From an uncultured Tenacibaculum sp. (lineage in GTDB: Bacteria; Bacteroidota; Bacteroidia; Flavobacteriales; Flavobacteriaceae), in assembly GCF_947494125.1 (NCBI RefSeq), contig NZ_CANLTU010000002.1, positions 658,968 through 722,967 of the forward strand: a stretch of 64,000 bases of DNA, written 5' to 3'. The notes under the pieces are model-generated. The model had not been told where the DNA came from. It searched no databases and worked only from the letters and a program-made list of their open reading frames with translations. The stretch's first letter is position 1; each line of letters begins with the position of its first letter. Position numbers and translations under genes: made by a program. Shown piece after piece: positions 9,835-20,600 of this stretch.

Positions 9835-9842
9835 CAAATTTA
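9835..9842 (-). promoter_or_regulatory. Possible -7 box for rpsA
   Basis: Minus-strand TAAATTTG matches TAnnTTTG and would give a 5' leader of about 115 bases. The same core with the same flank (GCAAATTTAC on the plus strand) occurs before pheT at 50934. No -33 TTG at normal spacing was found. Confidence 0.45.
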
Positions 9843-9996
9843 CAAAGTTTTATTGAAATAACCTATAAAGGTTTTGATTTTAAAAGATTTAACTATACTC
9901 TGGCTAAAAAACTAAAGTCAACTCCTCTTTTTATTATGCTCATTTCTTTTAATTATTTTGTGTTTACTCATCTTTCGATGCAATCGTGTAAGAATT

Positions 9997-10160
9997 GAAC
10001 TAAAACTCATATTGAAACCATCAGCGAGTTTCGCTGAAGCTTTTATAAGTATACAATATGCTCAGCGAAGTTCGCTGACCAAATAAAAACTATGCAGAAC
10101 TATCAGCGAAGCTCGCTGATACAATAAAAACAATACGGAACCTTCAGCGAACTCCGTTGG
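9997..10160. repeat. 41-bp repeat array built on a 17-bp palindrome
   Basis: Four palindromes start at 10021, 10062, 10103 and 10144, exactly 41 bases apart. The core is TCAGCGAAGTTCGCTGA (7-bp arms, 3-base centre), and the fourth copy is decayed. The 24-base intervals are related to each other (AATAAAAACtAtgc-GAAC in the second and third), and the 24 bases before the first copy look similar. It lies in the non-coding gap between the end of the Rhs locus and the rpsA promoter. Bases 10210-10330 hold no recognisable gene. Confidence 0.85.
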
Positions 10161-10186
10161 AGGTAAAAACCTAAGAAAAACGGATC

Positions 10187-10209
10187 TCTCGGATTTTAAA
10201 TCCGTGAGA
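10187..10209. repeat. Hairpin beside the 41-bp array
   Basis: An inverted repeat with core CGGATTT-T-AAATCCG is extended by TCT/AGA arms across a two-base bulge. It may be an RNA hairpin or the decayed edge of the repeat array. Confidence 0.5.
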
Positions 10210-10339
10210 AACTATAAAAATGTAAGTATACATATTATAAATAGTTATATCATTCTTTTTAAATCTAACTACTATTATACTCACTGATACTTATTTACGC
10301 TAGCGACAAAACACACATAAAAACTCCCGCAAAAACAAA

Positions 10340-10361
10340 AAGATGAACCTAAGTCCATCTT
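10340..10361 (-). terminator. Likely terminator of the Rhs locus
   Basis: The hairpin AAGATG-n10-CATCTT, with an inner AC/GT pair and one mismatch, is followed on the minus strand by TTTTGTTTTTG. It lies about 65 bases after the last gene of the leftward Rhs operon. Confidence 0.6.
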
Positions 10362-10426
10362 CTTGCTTGTTTTAATATGTTACTTCACTACTAAGAATTA
10401 TCTTCTACAGTAGCATTTGGTAAATT

Positions 10427-10924
10427 CTATTCTATTTCCTTTTTATATTTTTTAATTATAGAATCTATAGGTTGATACCACATGTTTTTAACTATGACTT
10501 GTTTTTTAGAATTTTTATTTCTTAAAACAATCCACTCTGGGTAATTTGAGCTATAATAAATTGAATCCTTTCTATAATATGAATTTTCATCTAATAGCTT
10601 TTTAATGCTATCTAATTCTTTTTTAGTATTATTATTTTGAGTATAGTAAACAATTTTGTTCCCTTCAATACTCTCAAAATGATTGGGTATTGGACTATTT
10701 ACATCCAATAAATTAGCATATTTAGCAATTCTAATTAATTCATAATTAATTGCAGAATCTTTACTTACGCAAATAATTGAGTGCTCATTTACTGAATTTA
10801 ACTCTTCTTTAATATAATTATTAACTATTAATCGAATACTTTTTTCTGTATTCACATTTGTTTTACAATTTGTAATAAAAATTGTAATAAAAATTAAAAA
10901 TTTAATATGTTTTCCAGCCATCAT
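10427..10924 (-). CDS. Small lipoprotein, candidate immunity protein
   Basis: No family recognised. The 165-residue product has a short charged start, a hydrophobic stretch (KFLIFITIFITNC) ending in a possible lipobox Cys at about residue 20, and a polar, Lys/Asn/Tyr-rich domain without known motifs. Its start overlaps the 3' end of the giant Rhs gene by 23 bases, so the two are translationally coupled. A small gene directly behind the variable C-terminal domain of an Rhs protein is the usual place of the cognate immunity gene. A surface- or periplasm-facing lipoprotein would fit protection against a secreted peptidase toxin. The immunity role is inferred from position only. Confidence 0.6.
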   Translation of the reverse strand: MMAGKHIKFLIFITIFITNCKTNVNTEKSIRLIVNNYIKEELNSVNEHSIICVSKDSAINYELIRIAKYANLLDVNSPIPNHFESIEGNKIVYYTQNNNTKKELDSIKKLLDENSYYRKDSIYYSSNYPEWIVLRNKNSKKQVIVKNMWYQPIDSIIKKYKKEIE

Positions 10925-13900
10925 GTTTAGAGTTTATATAGTATGGGTATTTTTTGTTTTTTCCTAATAATCTATTTTTCCTATCACCAATATCGAATCC
11001 TTTTCCTCCGCTTGGAGTTCCAAATCCTCCTCTACCATCCTTGCTTCCTGGGTGAGTATGAATATGTCCTATTTTTTTACCATAAATTTTAGTTGACTGT
11101 CTTTTAACTACATTATCAGTAAAATAACTAACATCTTCTCTAGCACTGAAAGCATCATTATCACTCCAGTGTGAAATAAAAAGTCCTTGTCCTTTACTAT
11201 TCTCAAAACCCCAAGCGCTTAGCTCTATATTTGATTTGAAAGATATAAACTCCATTACTTCTAATCCAATTTCAAGATTACCTTCATTAAAAACTAATCC
11301 TTGGAAATGAGCTGACCCAGAACCTATAACATTTCCTTCACTGTCTTTAGCTGTTGTGACTTCCTTTATATTACTACTTCCTTTTTTAAATGTTTTTCCT
11401 CCTCCATCTTTTTTAAAATTCTGAGAACCATCGTCATTCATATTTGTAATCTCACCTGTATAAATCGTATCAGTGTTACCCTTTGTTTCTCTTAAGAAAA
11501 TTAGCTCTCCTGTTTTAGTATCCAACCCATAATCATCTTCTGGCTTCATCCCTGTTGGGTCATTATACTTAATTGGGTCATTCCAAAATGCTGTATAAGG
11601 GCTCATATTAATTTGCTCCATATCATCTGCTAAAGGGTCTAAATTCATCCATCTACCTAAGGCAGCATCATAATTTCTAGCACCAAAATCCATCCACTGA
11701 ATACCCAAACCTTCTTCTAACTCTTTTCCGTTATACCCAAACTTCTGCGCACTAGCATTTCCAATACCAATATTCTTAATTGTATTATACCCTTTATGAG
11801 TCAAACCAAAAGGATAATAATTAGATTCTTCTACAATTTCTGAATTTGGACCATCAGTTTGTATAACACCATTATTATCATTATCTGTATACGATAATCG
11901 AACATTTCCTAAGTGATCTTTGTATTGGTATACATAATCAAATGATGAGATTGCCGCACTACCGTTCGCAAAGACGGGTTTTACATAACCCTCTGGGTGG
12001 TTAAAGAATTGTAATACATTGTTCTCGTAGATATAATTACCTGCATACTCTGTTGTTATACCATTTACTACTTTCTTTAACTTCATACCTGCGGCATCGT
12101 AGGTATAATTTATAGTTCCGCTTCCTATGGTTACCTGCGTTGGTAAATTTAAGTGATTGTAAACAATGTTGGTTATTCCTTTGTTTGCATCTTTAATCAT
12201 GTTACCATTATCATCATATTTAAAATCATCATCGCCATCACCATTACTGTAATTACTATCTGATATATTTCCATCCTTAAATCCATAGGTAACATTTCCA
12301 CTATCGGTAACAGAGTGTAATTGGTTTCCGTTATAATAATATACTAAATTGTCCATGACTCCAAAACTGGTTCCTCCTAGGTCGGTATGTCCATCTCTTC
12401 TTAAATTGATAATATTTCCATTCTTATCATAACTAATTCCGTATACATCATATCTCCCTGTATTATCATCTGCTCTTGTAATTCTATTTAAAGCATCATA
12501 AGTATACACATACTTATTACTTACAGAGTTTGGTGTATTGTTTACACTTAAAGTATTCCAATTTGTTTCACTGATGTTTCCATTATACAAACGTTTATTA
12601 GCATCGGTTACATCGTTATACTTTAACGTAAAGTTAAATAAATCATTATCATTATTTGCATCTTGATTTATGTTTTTTAACCATCCGCGTACATTATACT
12701 GATAATCTACAGTTTGCAACCCTTTATTATTATCTACTATTTTTAAGTCTTTTATTTGGCCTCCTGTAGAATACATTGAAACATCTCCTACTAAAACTCC
12801 TATAGATATTTGTTTTGATATATAAAAAACATTTCCATTTCTCTTATAATACACCTGATTACCTATACGCTCTACTTTGAACACATCATCTAATTCTGAA
12901 TTTCCAAAAACTCCTTTTAATATTCCTTTTTCAAATACTTGTATAGCTGTTCCTGCATTATATATTGCATATGATATTGATCCAAAGTAGGCATCCGTAT
13001 TTTGTTCTGATAAACCAACCATAAAATGCATATATTTCTTTGGTAGTTTATACTCTACAAAACCAGTTGTTTGAATACTACCTATAGTGGTTAATCCTGC
13101 ATCCCAACCATTAGCTCCAGTTTTTGTAATTACATCATCATTAATTGTAATTCCAGAGGTTACATCTTTATAACCTACAGCTGTTCCATTTCCTACTATT
13201 TTAGAAGCTAACTGTCCTAGTTCATCGTAATTGTTTTTTACAACCCTATTAGATACTTGCTCATTAATTTTTTGTATCTGACTTAGTAACCTATCTAAAT
13301 TATCATAAGTAAACGTATCAACCGTTACAATATCTGACTTTCCTGTTTTCTTGTGAGTAGACTTTGTTTCTAAAACTTTTCCTGTAAAATCATCCAACTT
13401 ACTTTCTAGAATATCTACTGTTTGTAATTCATCGTTTTTAGAATACACATATATTGGTCGTGCTTTTTCATCGTAATAAGTTACTGTGGTTATCCAGTTA
13501 TTGGTTCCTAATACGCGTACTTTACTTACTGTGGCTAATCCTTTAGTCGTTACTGTTGATGTTACTCCGTAGCTCGTTGTTACCGTTGAAGTTAATCCTG
13601 CTGGTACATCTACATAAGTATCATAATAATTAATGGTGTAAATAGTAATAGCTCCTGTAGGCAATGCTCCATTTGTATAGTAAATATTAACTCCTGTTAT
13701 GTTTTGAGAAACAGTTGTCATTGTTTCATATTGAGAAAAAGAATTACTATAAAGAGCATTTTGTAAAGGAACTCTTGTTGAATTATCGTTATATATCCCT
13801 GTATAAGCTACACGTCCAATAGCATCATATTTAGTAAGTAACCATTCATTAGGTATTTCTATTCTTTGATTAGCATCTTGCGTCAATATTGGTTTATCCA

Positions 13901-16900
13901 ACTTATTATATACAATATATTCCCAGTCTTTCCCTGGTATTCTTTTTTCTACCAATCGGTTTCTATAATCGTACTTATATTGATACCCTAAGTCGTTTAA
14001 TTTACTATTTATACTACTTAATGTAGCTATGCTACCATCTATCTTTGGAGGCAATACATAGCTTAAATTCCCAAAATCATCGTATATATAATAGGTATCA
14101 TGCTTTTCACTATTATTATAGGTTCGTTTTAAGATTACCTGTCCCTGCTTGTTTTTAAACTCTTCTGTGGTATGATTTACACCATCTGCTAGCTCCCAAT
14201 TCTCATCTTTAGTGATTGTCTTATACAAAACTGCTGCTGGATAAAACGTAGCTCCTCCTGTTAAACTTGGCGTATACGTATTATTTGCATATGTAGTTGT
14301 AACTCCAAATATTTTTACTTCATTCGCTTCATTCGCACTATATTCAAACTTAATACTATGACTATTATTGGTGTAACCTTTTGATGAGAAACTACTCCCT
14401 TTTGCCCAATCCTTTCCTGGTGCTGCTTGTTCAAACACTCTATTTAATGGCGAGCTCTCTAATACTTTTTCTGAATAGGCATTTATCGCTGGTAATGGAA
14501 CTCCTGCAAAATCTTCGCTATACGCTGTTTGATAATAGGTTTTGGTAGCTGTTGCGATATCTCCTGTGCTTATTAAACCGTTTTGACTCGTTGTTGCATA
14601 GGGTAAATACTCTTTGATTTGTCTTCCAAAAGCATCGTACTCCATATGGGTTACAATATCCTTACCACTGGTTCCTTGACGGATTCCTATACTTTGCTTG
14701 GCTCTTCCTAAACCATCGAAATAAGTTATACTTTCTACCACATCACTTGCATCTGTTATTCCCGATGGGCTCGTCATTCCTTTTCTATAGGCTCTTGTAA
14801 ATACATAATTCTCATTACTAAAAACTGGTGCTGTATAGTTACATCCGTTATTTGCTCCTGCTGTATTTGGACAATTATCGGTGTTATTGGTTACATAACC
14901 TGATGGTTTCACACTGTAATAAACACTCGTGTTTGGATCTCCAAATCCATCATTATCCGCATCTAAATAAAAGGTCTGTGGGGCTATATTCGTAATATTT
15001 GTCGTACTATCGTTATAATCACTTGAGTTTGCTACATAACCTGATGGCTTTGAACATGCACTTGTGATGCTTGTTGAATTTCCATAACCATCGCCGTCGG
15101 TATCTGCATACCATGTTGAAGGTTGTTGAATGGTATAGTTTACTGTTCTTGCGCTTCCCCAACAACCACTACTATTATTTCGTGCTCGTAAGTAATATAC
15201 CGAACCACTGGTTCTTGTTAAACTTGTTGCTGAGTTACTCGTTGACGTACCTCCTGTACTTGATTGCCAGTAAAATGTAATACCACTTGGTTGACTTCCT
15301 TTGGTTAATACCGAACTTCCACAGTTATTGACTACCGAGGCAGCTGTTGGCACCGATGGAATGGTTTTTACACTATAACTTACGGTTCGTGAACTTCCCC
15401 AACAGCCTGTACTGTTGTTTCGTGCTCTTAGATAATATACCGATCCACTGGTTCTAGTAATACTTGTTGCTGAGTTACTCGTTGATTCTCCTCCTGCACT
15501 TGACTGCCAGTAAAAAGTAATTCCACTTGGTTGACTAACCTTGGTTAATACTGAACTTCCACAGTTATTGACTACCGAGGCAGCTGCTGGCACCGATGGA
15601 ATGGTTTTTACACTATAACTTACGGTTCGTGAACTTCCCCAACAGCCTGTACTGTTGTTTCGTGCTCTTAGGTAATATACCGATCCACTGGTTCTAGTAA
15701 TACTTGTTGCTGAATTACTCGTTGATTCTCCTCCTGCACTTGACTGCCAGTAAAAAGTAATGCCACTTGGTTGACTAACCTTGGTTAATACCGAACTTCC
15801 ACAGTTATTGACTACCGAGGCAGCTGCTGGCACTGATGGAATGGTTTTTACACTATAACTTACGGTTCGTGAGCTTCCCCAACAGCCTGTACTGTTGTTT
15901 CGTGCTCTTAGGTAATATACCGATCCACTCGTTCTAGTAATACTTGTTGATGAATTACTCGTTGATTCTCCTCCTGCACTTGACTGCCAGTAAAAAGTAA
16001 TGCCACTTGGTTGACTAACCTTGGTTAATACCGAACTTCCACAGTTATTGACTACCGAGGCAGCTGCTGGCACTGACGGGATTGTTTTGATACTATAACC
16101 TACGCTTCTCGCCGAACTCCAACAGCCTGTACTGTTGTTTCTTGCTCGTAAATAGTATACCGAACCACTCGTTCTGGTTAAACTTGTTGCTGAATTACTC
16201 GTAGAGGTTCCTCCAGCGCTTGATTGCCAGTAAAAAGTAATGCCACTTGGCTGACTCCCTTTGGTTAATACCGAACTTCCACAATTATTTACCACTGATG
16301 CTGTTGGCGGTATCGATGGAATGGTTTTTATACTATAATTTACGGTTCGTGAACCTCCCCAACAGCCTGTACTATTGTTTCTTGCACGTAAATAGTATAC
16401 CGAACCACTAGTTCTGGTAATACTCGTTGATGAATTACTTGTTGATGTACCTCTTTCGTTTGACTGCCAATACCAAGTAATCCCACTTGGTTGACTTCCT
16501 TTGGTTAATACTGAACTTCCACAATTATTGACTACTGATGGTGTGGTTGGTGTTGATGGGATTGTTTTAATACTATAACTCACTGTTCGTGATGAACTCC
16601 AACAGCCTGTACTGTTGTTTCTTGCTCTTAAATAATATACCGAACCACTGGTTCTGGTTAAACTTGTTAATGAATTACTCGTTGACGTACCTGAAGCACT
16701 TGATTGCCAGTAAAAAGTAATGCCGCTTGGTTGACTTCCTTTGGTTAATACCGAACTTCCACAATTATTTACTACCGATGCTGTTGGTGGCACTGATGGC
16801 ACTGTTTTGATACTATAACTTACACTTCGTGCTGAACTCCAACAGCCACTACTGTTATTTCTTGCTCTTAAATAGTATACCGAACCACTAGTACGATTGA

Positions 16901-17666
16901 TGCTTGTACTTGAATTACTAGTAGAGGTACCACTTGCGCTTGATTGCCAGTAAAAAGTAATGCCGCTTGGTTGACTTCCTTTGGTTAATACTGAACTTCC
17001 ACAATTATTTACCACTGATGCTGTTGGTGGTACTGATGGAATGGTTTTTACGCTCACCTGTATAGATGAAGAGGCTGCACTCCATAGTCCACTACTATTA
17101 TCTCGTGCTCTCAAATAATAACGCCCTGAGTTAGATACATTATAAGTACTATTAGAATAACCTGCTCCTGTTCCATTTCCATTTGTCCCTTGCCAATACC
17201 ATGTTATTCCACTTGGTGGTGTTGCTCTAGATAACACCATACTTCCACAATTATTTTGCGATATGGTAGGTACTGATGGTGTGGGTGGAGCCACTGGTAA
17301 AGCATTTACGGTAACAAAATATGGACTCAAAAAGTTACGCGTTCCTAAACTTCCTCTATAAGTCATTTCTTTACTTCCTACACTCGTCCACTTTATCGTT
17401 GCTCGTGTTGCTGAACTACTTATTATCGTTGCTCCTGGCACTTCCCAACTTCCTCTACTGGGCTGGTCGCCTCCAAGAGCTGTTACTGTATAGATATGAG
17501 TACTGTTTAAATCTACATTAGTAGCTCCTGTTATAGGTATCAATTCGATACCCCCTCCAAATCCTGAGCCTCCTGGATCTATTCCTGGATCTCCTCCAAA
17601 TTGTCCGTAAATTACTCCCCCTAATAGCAATAAGAATAGGAATAATTGTTTTTCTAGTCTTTTCAT
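10902..17666 (-). CDS. Giant Rhs protein with Ig-like repeats and C-terminal JAB-like toxin domain
   Basis: A 2254-residue exported protein. Order: signal peptide (1-21, ending YGQ); a PKD/Ig-like part and one divergent Ig repeat (to about 204); eight near-identical 80-residue Ig-like repeats (about 205-845) with a Cys pair each; Asp-rich calcium-type repeats (DTDGDGYGN, DADNDGFGD; about 850-930); a DUF6443-like domain (SITYFDGLGRAKQ, MEYDAFGRQIKEYLPYA); YD repeats; and the Rhs core (YDAALGRWMNLDPLADD, about 2002, then NDPIKYNDPTGM). The last 200 residues differ from Rhs sequence and hold HIHTHPGS...PSGGKGFD, a JAMM/JAB metal-site pattern. The domain is likely cut off inside the Rhs shell and delivered as a toxin. 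It starts 6 bases after the companion Rhs gene. The delivery route is not visible. Confidence 0.88.
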   Translation of the reverse strand: MKRLEKQLFLFLLLLGGVIYGQFGGDPGIDPGGSGFGGGIELIPITGATNVDLNSTHIYTVTALGGDQPSRGSWEVPGATIISSSATRATIKWTSVGSKEMTYRGSLGTRNFLSPYFVTVNALPVAPPTPSVPTISQNNCGSMVLSRATPPSGITWYWQGTNGNGTGAGYSNSTYNVSNSGRYYLRARDNSSGLWSAASSSIQVSVKTIPSVPPTASVVNNCGSSVLTKGSQPSGITFYWQSSASGTSTSNSSTSINRTSGSVYYLRARNNSSGCWSSARSVSYSIKTVPSVPPTASVVNNCGSSVLTKGSQPSGITFYWQSSASGTSTSNSLTSLTRTSGSVYYLRARNNSTGCWSSSRTVSYSIKTIPSTPTTPSVVNNCGSSVLTKGSQPSGITWYWQSNERGTSTSNSSTSITRTSGSVYYLRARNNSTGCWGGSRTVNYSIKTIPSIPPTASVVNNCGSSVLTKGSQPSGITFYWQSSAGGTSTSNSATSLTRTSGSVYYLRARNNSTGCWSSARSVGYSIKTIPSVPAAASVVNNCGSSVLTKVSQPSGITFYWQSSAGGESTSNSSTSITRTSGSVYYLRARNNSTGCWGSSRTVSYSVKTIPSVPAAASVVNNCGSSVLTKVSQPSGITFYWQSSAGGESTSNSATSITRTSGSVYYLRARNNSTGCWGSSRTVSYSVKTIPSVPAAASVVNNCGSSVLTKVSQPSGITFYWQSSAGGESTSNSATSITRTSGSVYYLRARNNSTGCWGSSRTVSYSVKTIPSVPTAASVVNNCGSSVLTKGSQPSGITFYWQSSTGGTSTSNSATSLTRTSGSVYYLRARNNSSGCWGSARTVNYTIQQPSTWYADTDGDGYGNSTSITSACSKPSGYVANSSDYNDSTTNITNIAPQTFYLDADNDGFGDPNTSVYYSVKPSGYVTNNTDNCPNTAGANNGCNYTAPVFSNENYVFTRAYRKGMTSPSGITDASDVVESITYFDGLGRAKQSIGIRQGTSGKDIVTHMEYDAFGRQIKEYLPYATTSQNGLISTGDIATATKTYYQTAYSEDFAGVPLPAINAYSEKVLESSPLNRVFEQAAPGKDWAKGSSFSSKGYTNNSHSIKFEYSANEANEVKIFGVTTTYANNTYTPSLTGGATFYPAAVLYKTITKDENWELADGVNHTTEEFKNKQGQVILKRTYNNSEKHDTYYIYDDFGNLSYVLPPKIDGSIATLSSINSKLNDLGYQYKYDYRNRLVEKRIPGKDWEYIVYNKLDKPILTQDANQRIEIPNEWLLTKYDAIGRVAYTGIYNDNSTRVPLQNALYSNSFSQYETMTTVSQNITGVNIYYTNGALPTGAITIYTINYYDTYVDVPAGLTSTVTTSYGVTSTVTTKGLATVSKVRVLGTNNWITTVTYYDEKARPIYVYSKNDELQTVDILESKLDDFTGKVLETKSTHKKTGKSDIVTVDTFTYDNLDRLLSQIQKINEQVSNRVVKNNYDELGQLASKIVGNGTAVGYKDVTSGITINDDVITKTGANGWDAGLTTIGSIQTTGFVEYKLPKKYMHFMVGLSEQNTDAYFGSISYAIYNAGTAIQVFEKGILKGVFGNSELDDVFKVERIGNQVYYKRNGNVFYISKQISIGVLVGDVSMYSTGGQIKDLKIVDNNKGLQTVDYQYNVRGWLKNINQDANNDNDLFNFTLKYNDVTDANKRLYNGNISETNWNTLSVNNTPNSVSNKYVYTYDALNRITRADDNTGRYDVYGISYDKNGNIINLRRDGHTDLGGTSFGVMDNLVYYYNGNQLHSVTDSGNVTYGFKDGNISDSNYSNGDGDDDFKYDDNGNMIKDANKGITNIVYNHLNLPTQVTIGSGTINYTYDAAGMKLKKVVNGITTEYAGNYIYENNVLQFFNHPEGYVKPVFANGSAAISSFDYVYQYKDHLGNVRLSYTDNDNNGVIQTDGPNSEIVEESNYYPFGLTHKGYNTIKNIGIGNASAQKFGYNGKELEEGLGIQWMDFGARNYDAALGRWMNLDPLADDMEQINMSPYTAFWNDPIKYNDPTGMKPEDDYGLDTKTGELIFLRETKGNTDTIYTGEITNMNDDGSQNFKKDGGGKTFKKGSSNIKEVTTAKDSEGNVIGSGSAHFQGLVFNEGNLEIGLEVMEFISFKSNIELSAWGFENSKGQGLFISHWSDNDAFSAREDVSYFTDNVVKRQSTKIYGKKIGHIHTHPGSKDGRGGFGTPSGGKGFDIGDRKNRLLGKNKKYPYYINSKHDGWKTY
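15134..17053 (-). repeat. Eight tandem 240-bp repeats inside the Rhs gene
   Basis: The unit is exactly 240 bp (80 codons), recognised on the plus strand by an ATGGTTTTTA-like block recurring near 15360, 15600, 15840, 16080, 16320, 16560, 16800 and 17040. The units around 15360-16080 are almost identical at the base level, which implies recent duplication or gene conversion. A ninth, divergent unit lies just upstream in the gene. Confidence 0.9.
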
Positions 17667-17672
17667 AGCTTA

Positions 17673-20600
17673 CTAGTTTTTATACTTATATTTTGTTTCT
17701 TTTAATATATTTCTATCCTTATCTTTTACAAATTGTAAGCGATTAAAATCATCATACTCATAATACATCGTTTGTCCTCGTGGATCCGTGATACTCGTGG
17801 CTCCTATTAGCGGATCATACGTAAAAGTTGTTATCTGTGCTTTTGACAAGGCTGATACTCCGCGTAACCCATTTAAAGCTGTGCGTAAAGTATTTTCACT
17901 TGCTGTATCTTTATCTAAATTGGAAGCATTTTGTATGCTTATAATTGTAGCACTTGGAATATCTGCTAAAGTTGCATTCTCTATTTTGGCTACAGGCTGG
18001 GTTTGATGATAGCCCCAAATATAAACGATGTGGGTTCCGTCCTTTTTACTTACCTCTGTTGGATTTCCTTTAGCATCATATGCATGATATACCACACGAT
18101 CTTCTAAAACATCTGTCTCTCTTGATGTTTGTACATTTTTAGGGAGCACCAAATTAGCTCCTTGGCTTAAAAAATTGGTACGCTGTGTTGTTAATAAATT
18201 GTCTTCTTTATAACTCTCTACTTGTACTGGTGTTGCTACTCTATTTTGTCCATCTGTATTAGTTGCTGTTTTCTTTTGCAGCTTTTTTATAGCATTAAAC
18301 TCTGCAGTAGTAAGGTTATCATGTCCTAATGAATTTATTGACTCTACTTCATCTGGATAGTAATTTATTGTTTTAAACTTTTCTTCTTTACTGTTGGTTA
18401 CCTCTGTTCTTTTTACCTGATAATGCGTATCGTAATTATAAAAATACTCCGTTTTTGTTTTTAATTCCTTTCCGTCTAAATAGTTTTTTTCTTCTGTTCT
18501 TTTTAAATTTACTGTACCTCCTGTTAAGTGATATACTCGATACCCCCAATTATTAGTATCCGATACATTAATACCTGTTTCCCATGGAATTCTTTCTCTC
18601 ATGAATAAAGGAAGTTTAAATAAAGTCCTTGAATTAATAGTAGAAACTGTTGAGTTTGATTTCCAATTGTACCTTGTTCCTTTTGGTGTAAAAATAAAAC
18701 TATTAGTTTCCGATTCTATATGCTTTATATCGCCTGTATGTTCGAAATCTGCTATATATTCATTATTACCATACAAATACTTATTATAAACTTCTTTCAC
18801 TAAAGAATATTCTCCATTTGCTACTCGTTTAAAAACTTTTGTTCTAATATTCTTCCCTCGTAACCATTCATTATCTGTAGATGGATGATAAGGAAACTCA
18901 TAATAATCGCCTCCAGTATCCATCATATTTGTATATGTGTATTCTATTTTTCCTAGATTATTTTGTTTTGTTCCTTGATACTCTATCACAGATGAATACC
19001 CTATACTATTGGGCTGAAAACTACTATATGCACTACCTTCATCGTAATATTTATTTAAATAAACATTATTATTTACATCCTTTATTGTATTTAAATAAGC
19101 TGGCAACCCTATAATTCCTCCACTAGAAATTGTAGGTGATAAAACTCCATCTAAAGGAAAAACATACTCATACTCTTTAATAATCGCTTCTCCATTATCA
19201 CTAATATTTTCTATTTTTTTTATACGTTTTCCTGCTCCATATAAATTATTCCTATTGTTAGGAGCATCATATTTAATAGTAATTTGAAAATCATAATTTT
19301 CACCTAAATGTAAATCAGGGTCTACACCTGGAACTATAGGTGCTGAAACACCTATTGAAACATGCCCCGAATAATTACTATTAATACTTGTCATAAGTGT
19401 AATATTTTCACTTAGGTTTACAGCTCCTTGATCAATAGTGAAATTGAAAAGGCAGTCGGGAGTAGTATCTCCTTCACTTTTAAAATGCTTACACTCAAAC
19501 CTATAAACAACATTTGTTGCACCAGGAATTTGAACCTGATATGGAGTATAGCCTCCTGATGTATATGCAAAATCTTTTTTGGTAAGTATCAGTTCGACTT
19601 CTCCTACTGACCCTGGATTAATACTTGGTAATTTTAAACTTTTAAAATCTTCTGGAACCCTTCCTGTATTATGCTCATACGTAAATTTCGAAATACCTCC
19701 TGTTGGGTAGTTAACTTGTTTTAAAATTCCTGCTTCCGATTTTAATACATCTACTCTTCTATCTGGTTTGTAATTACCATAATCAAATGCTCTTGTAAAT
19801 GGCCCATTATTTTCAGCACCATTATAATAACCCCAGTAATCTTGGCGCGATGAAAATGTACTTGGTAGTACTGTTGAATCATAAGTAAATGTATAAGGAG
19901 GGAGCATTTCTCCATTAACAGCCTCCTCTTGTATACTACTTAAAAACATTCGTTTTAAATATTTATCAAAAACACTATTTCCTACAAAATACCATAATAG
20001 ATTTGTTTGATCTGTACTAGTCGTATAGCTATAATTAAGGTTAAATGACTTTATTCTTTTAGTATCATTATAAATTGAAATTTTATCTAATGAATATCCA
20101 TCTGAATCCGCTCTTTTATTTTGTGATTTCGTAAATTCTACCTTATCTCTCCCTTGATTAAACTCTATCTTTGTTAATTGCTTTTCATAGTTAAAAACCT
20201 TAGAAAGTCTAGTCGTAATTTTTTCAATCTTCGACATATTTATTGTTGAATTCGGACCATGATCTTTAGGATATTGCCCTTGAAAATCTGCATGATATGG
20301 ATCTATTTGTGCATGTTTATCTGCTCCTTTACTATAATAAATAGTAGTATCTTCACTATAAAAATAACTTATTAACTCTCCATAAACTGTCTCTATATCC
20401 ATTAGTTTCCATGAACTGTATACTGTTTCGTCGCTAGATGGGGGAAGGTCTGTTTCTACATTAGTAACAAAAGATATTGTCGTTCCTATTGAGTTTTGAT
20501 AATCTTGTGCTGCTCTTAACCCATCTTTCGATTTTCCATAATAATATTTATTCCCTTGCGAATCAATTACTATAAAAGAATCTATCTTCCCACTAAATCC

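Noticed and set aside
9792..9998. Plus-strand ORF of 68 codons upstream of rpsA
   Set aside because: It lies on the rpsA leader and promoter region, has no recognisable features, and its composition looks like chance.
9997..10160. Possible CRISPR array (regular palindromic repeats with 24-base spacers)
   Set aside because: The repeats are only 17 bases, the intervals resemble each other, there are four units, and no cas gene is present.
15071..15280. Plus-strand ORF in the Ig-repeat region
   Set aside because: It is antisense to the Rhs repeats and without features of its own.
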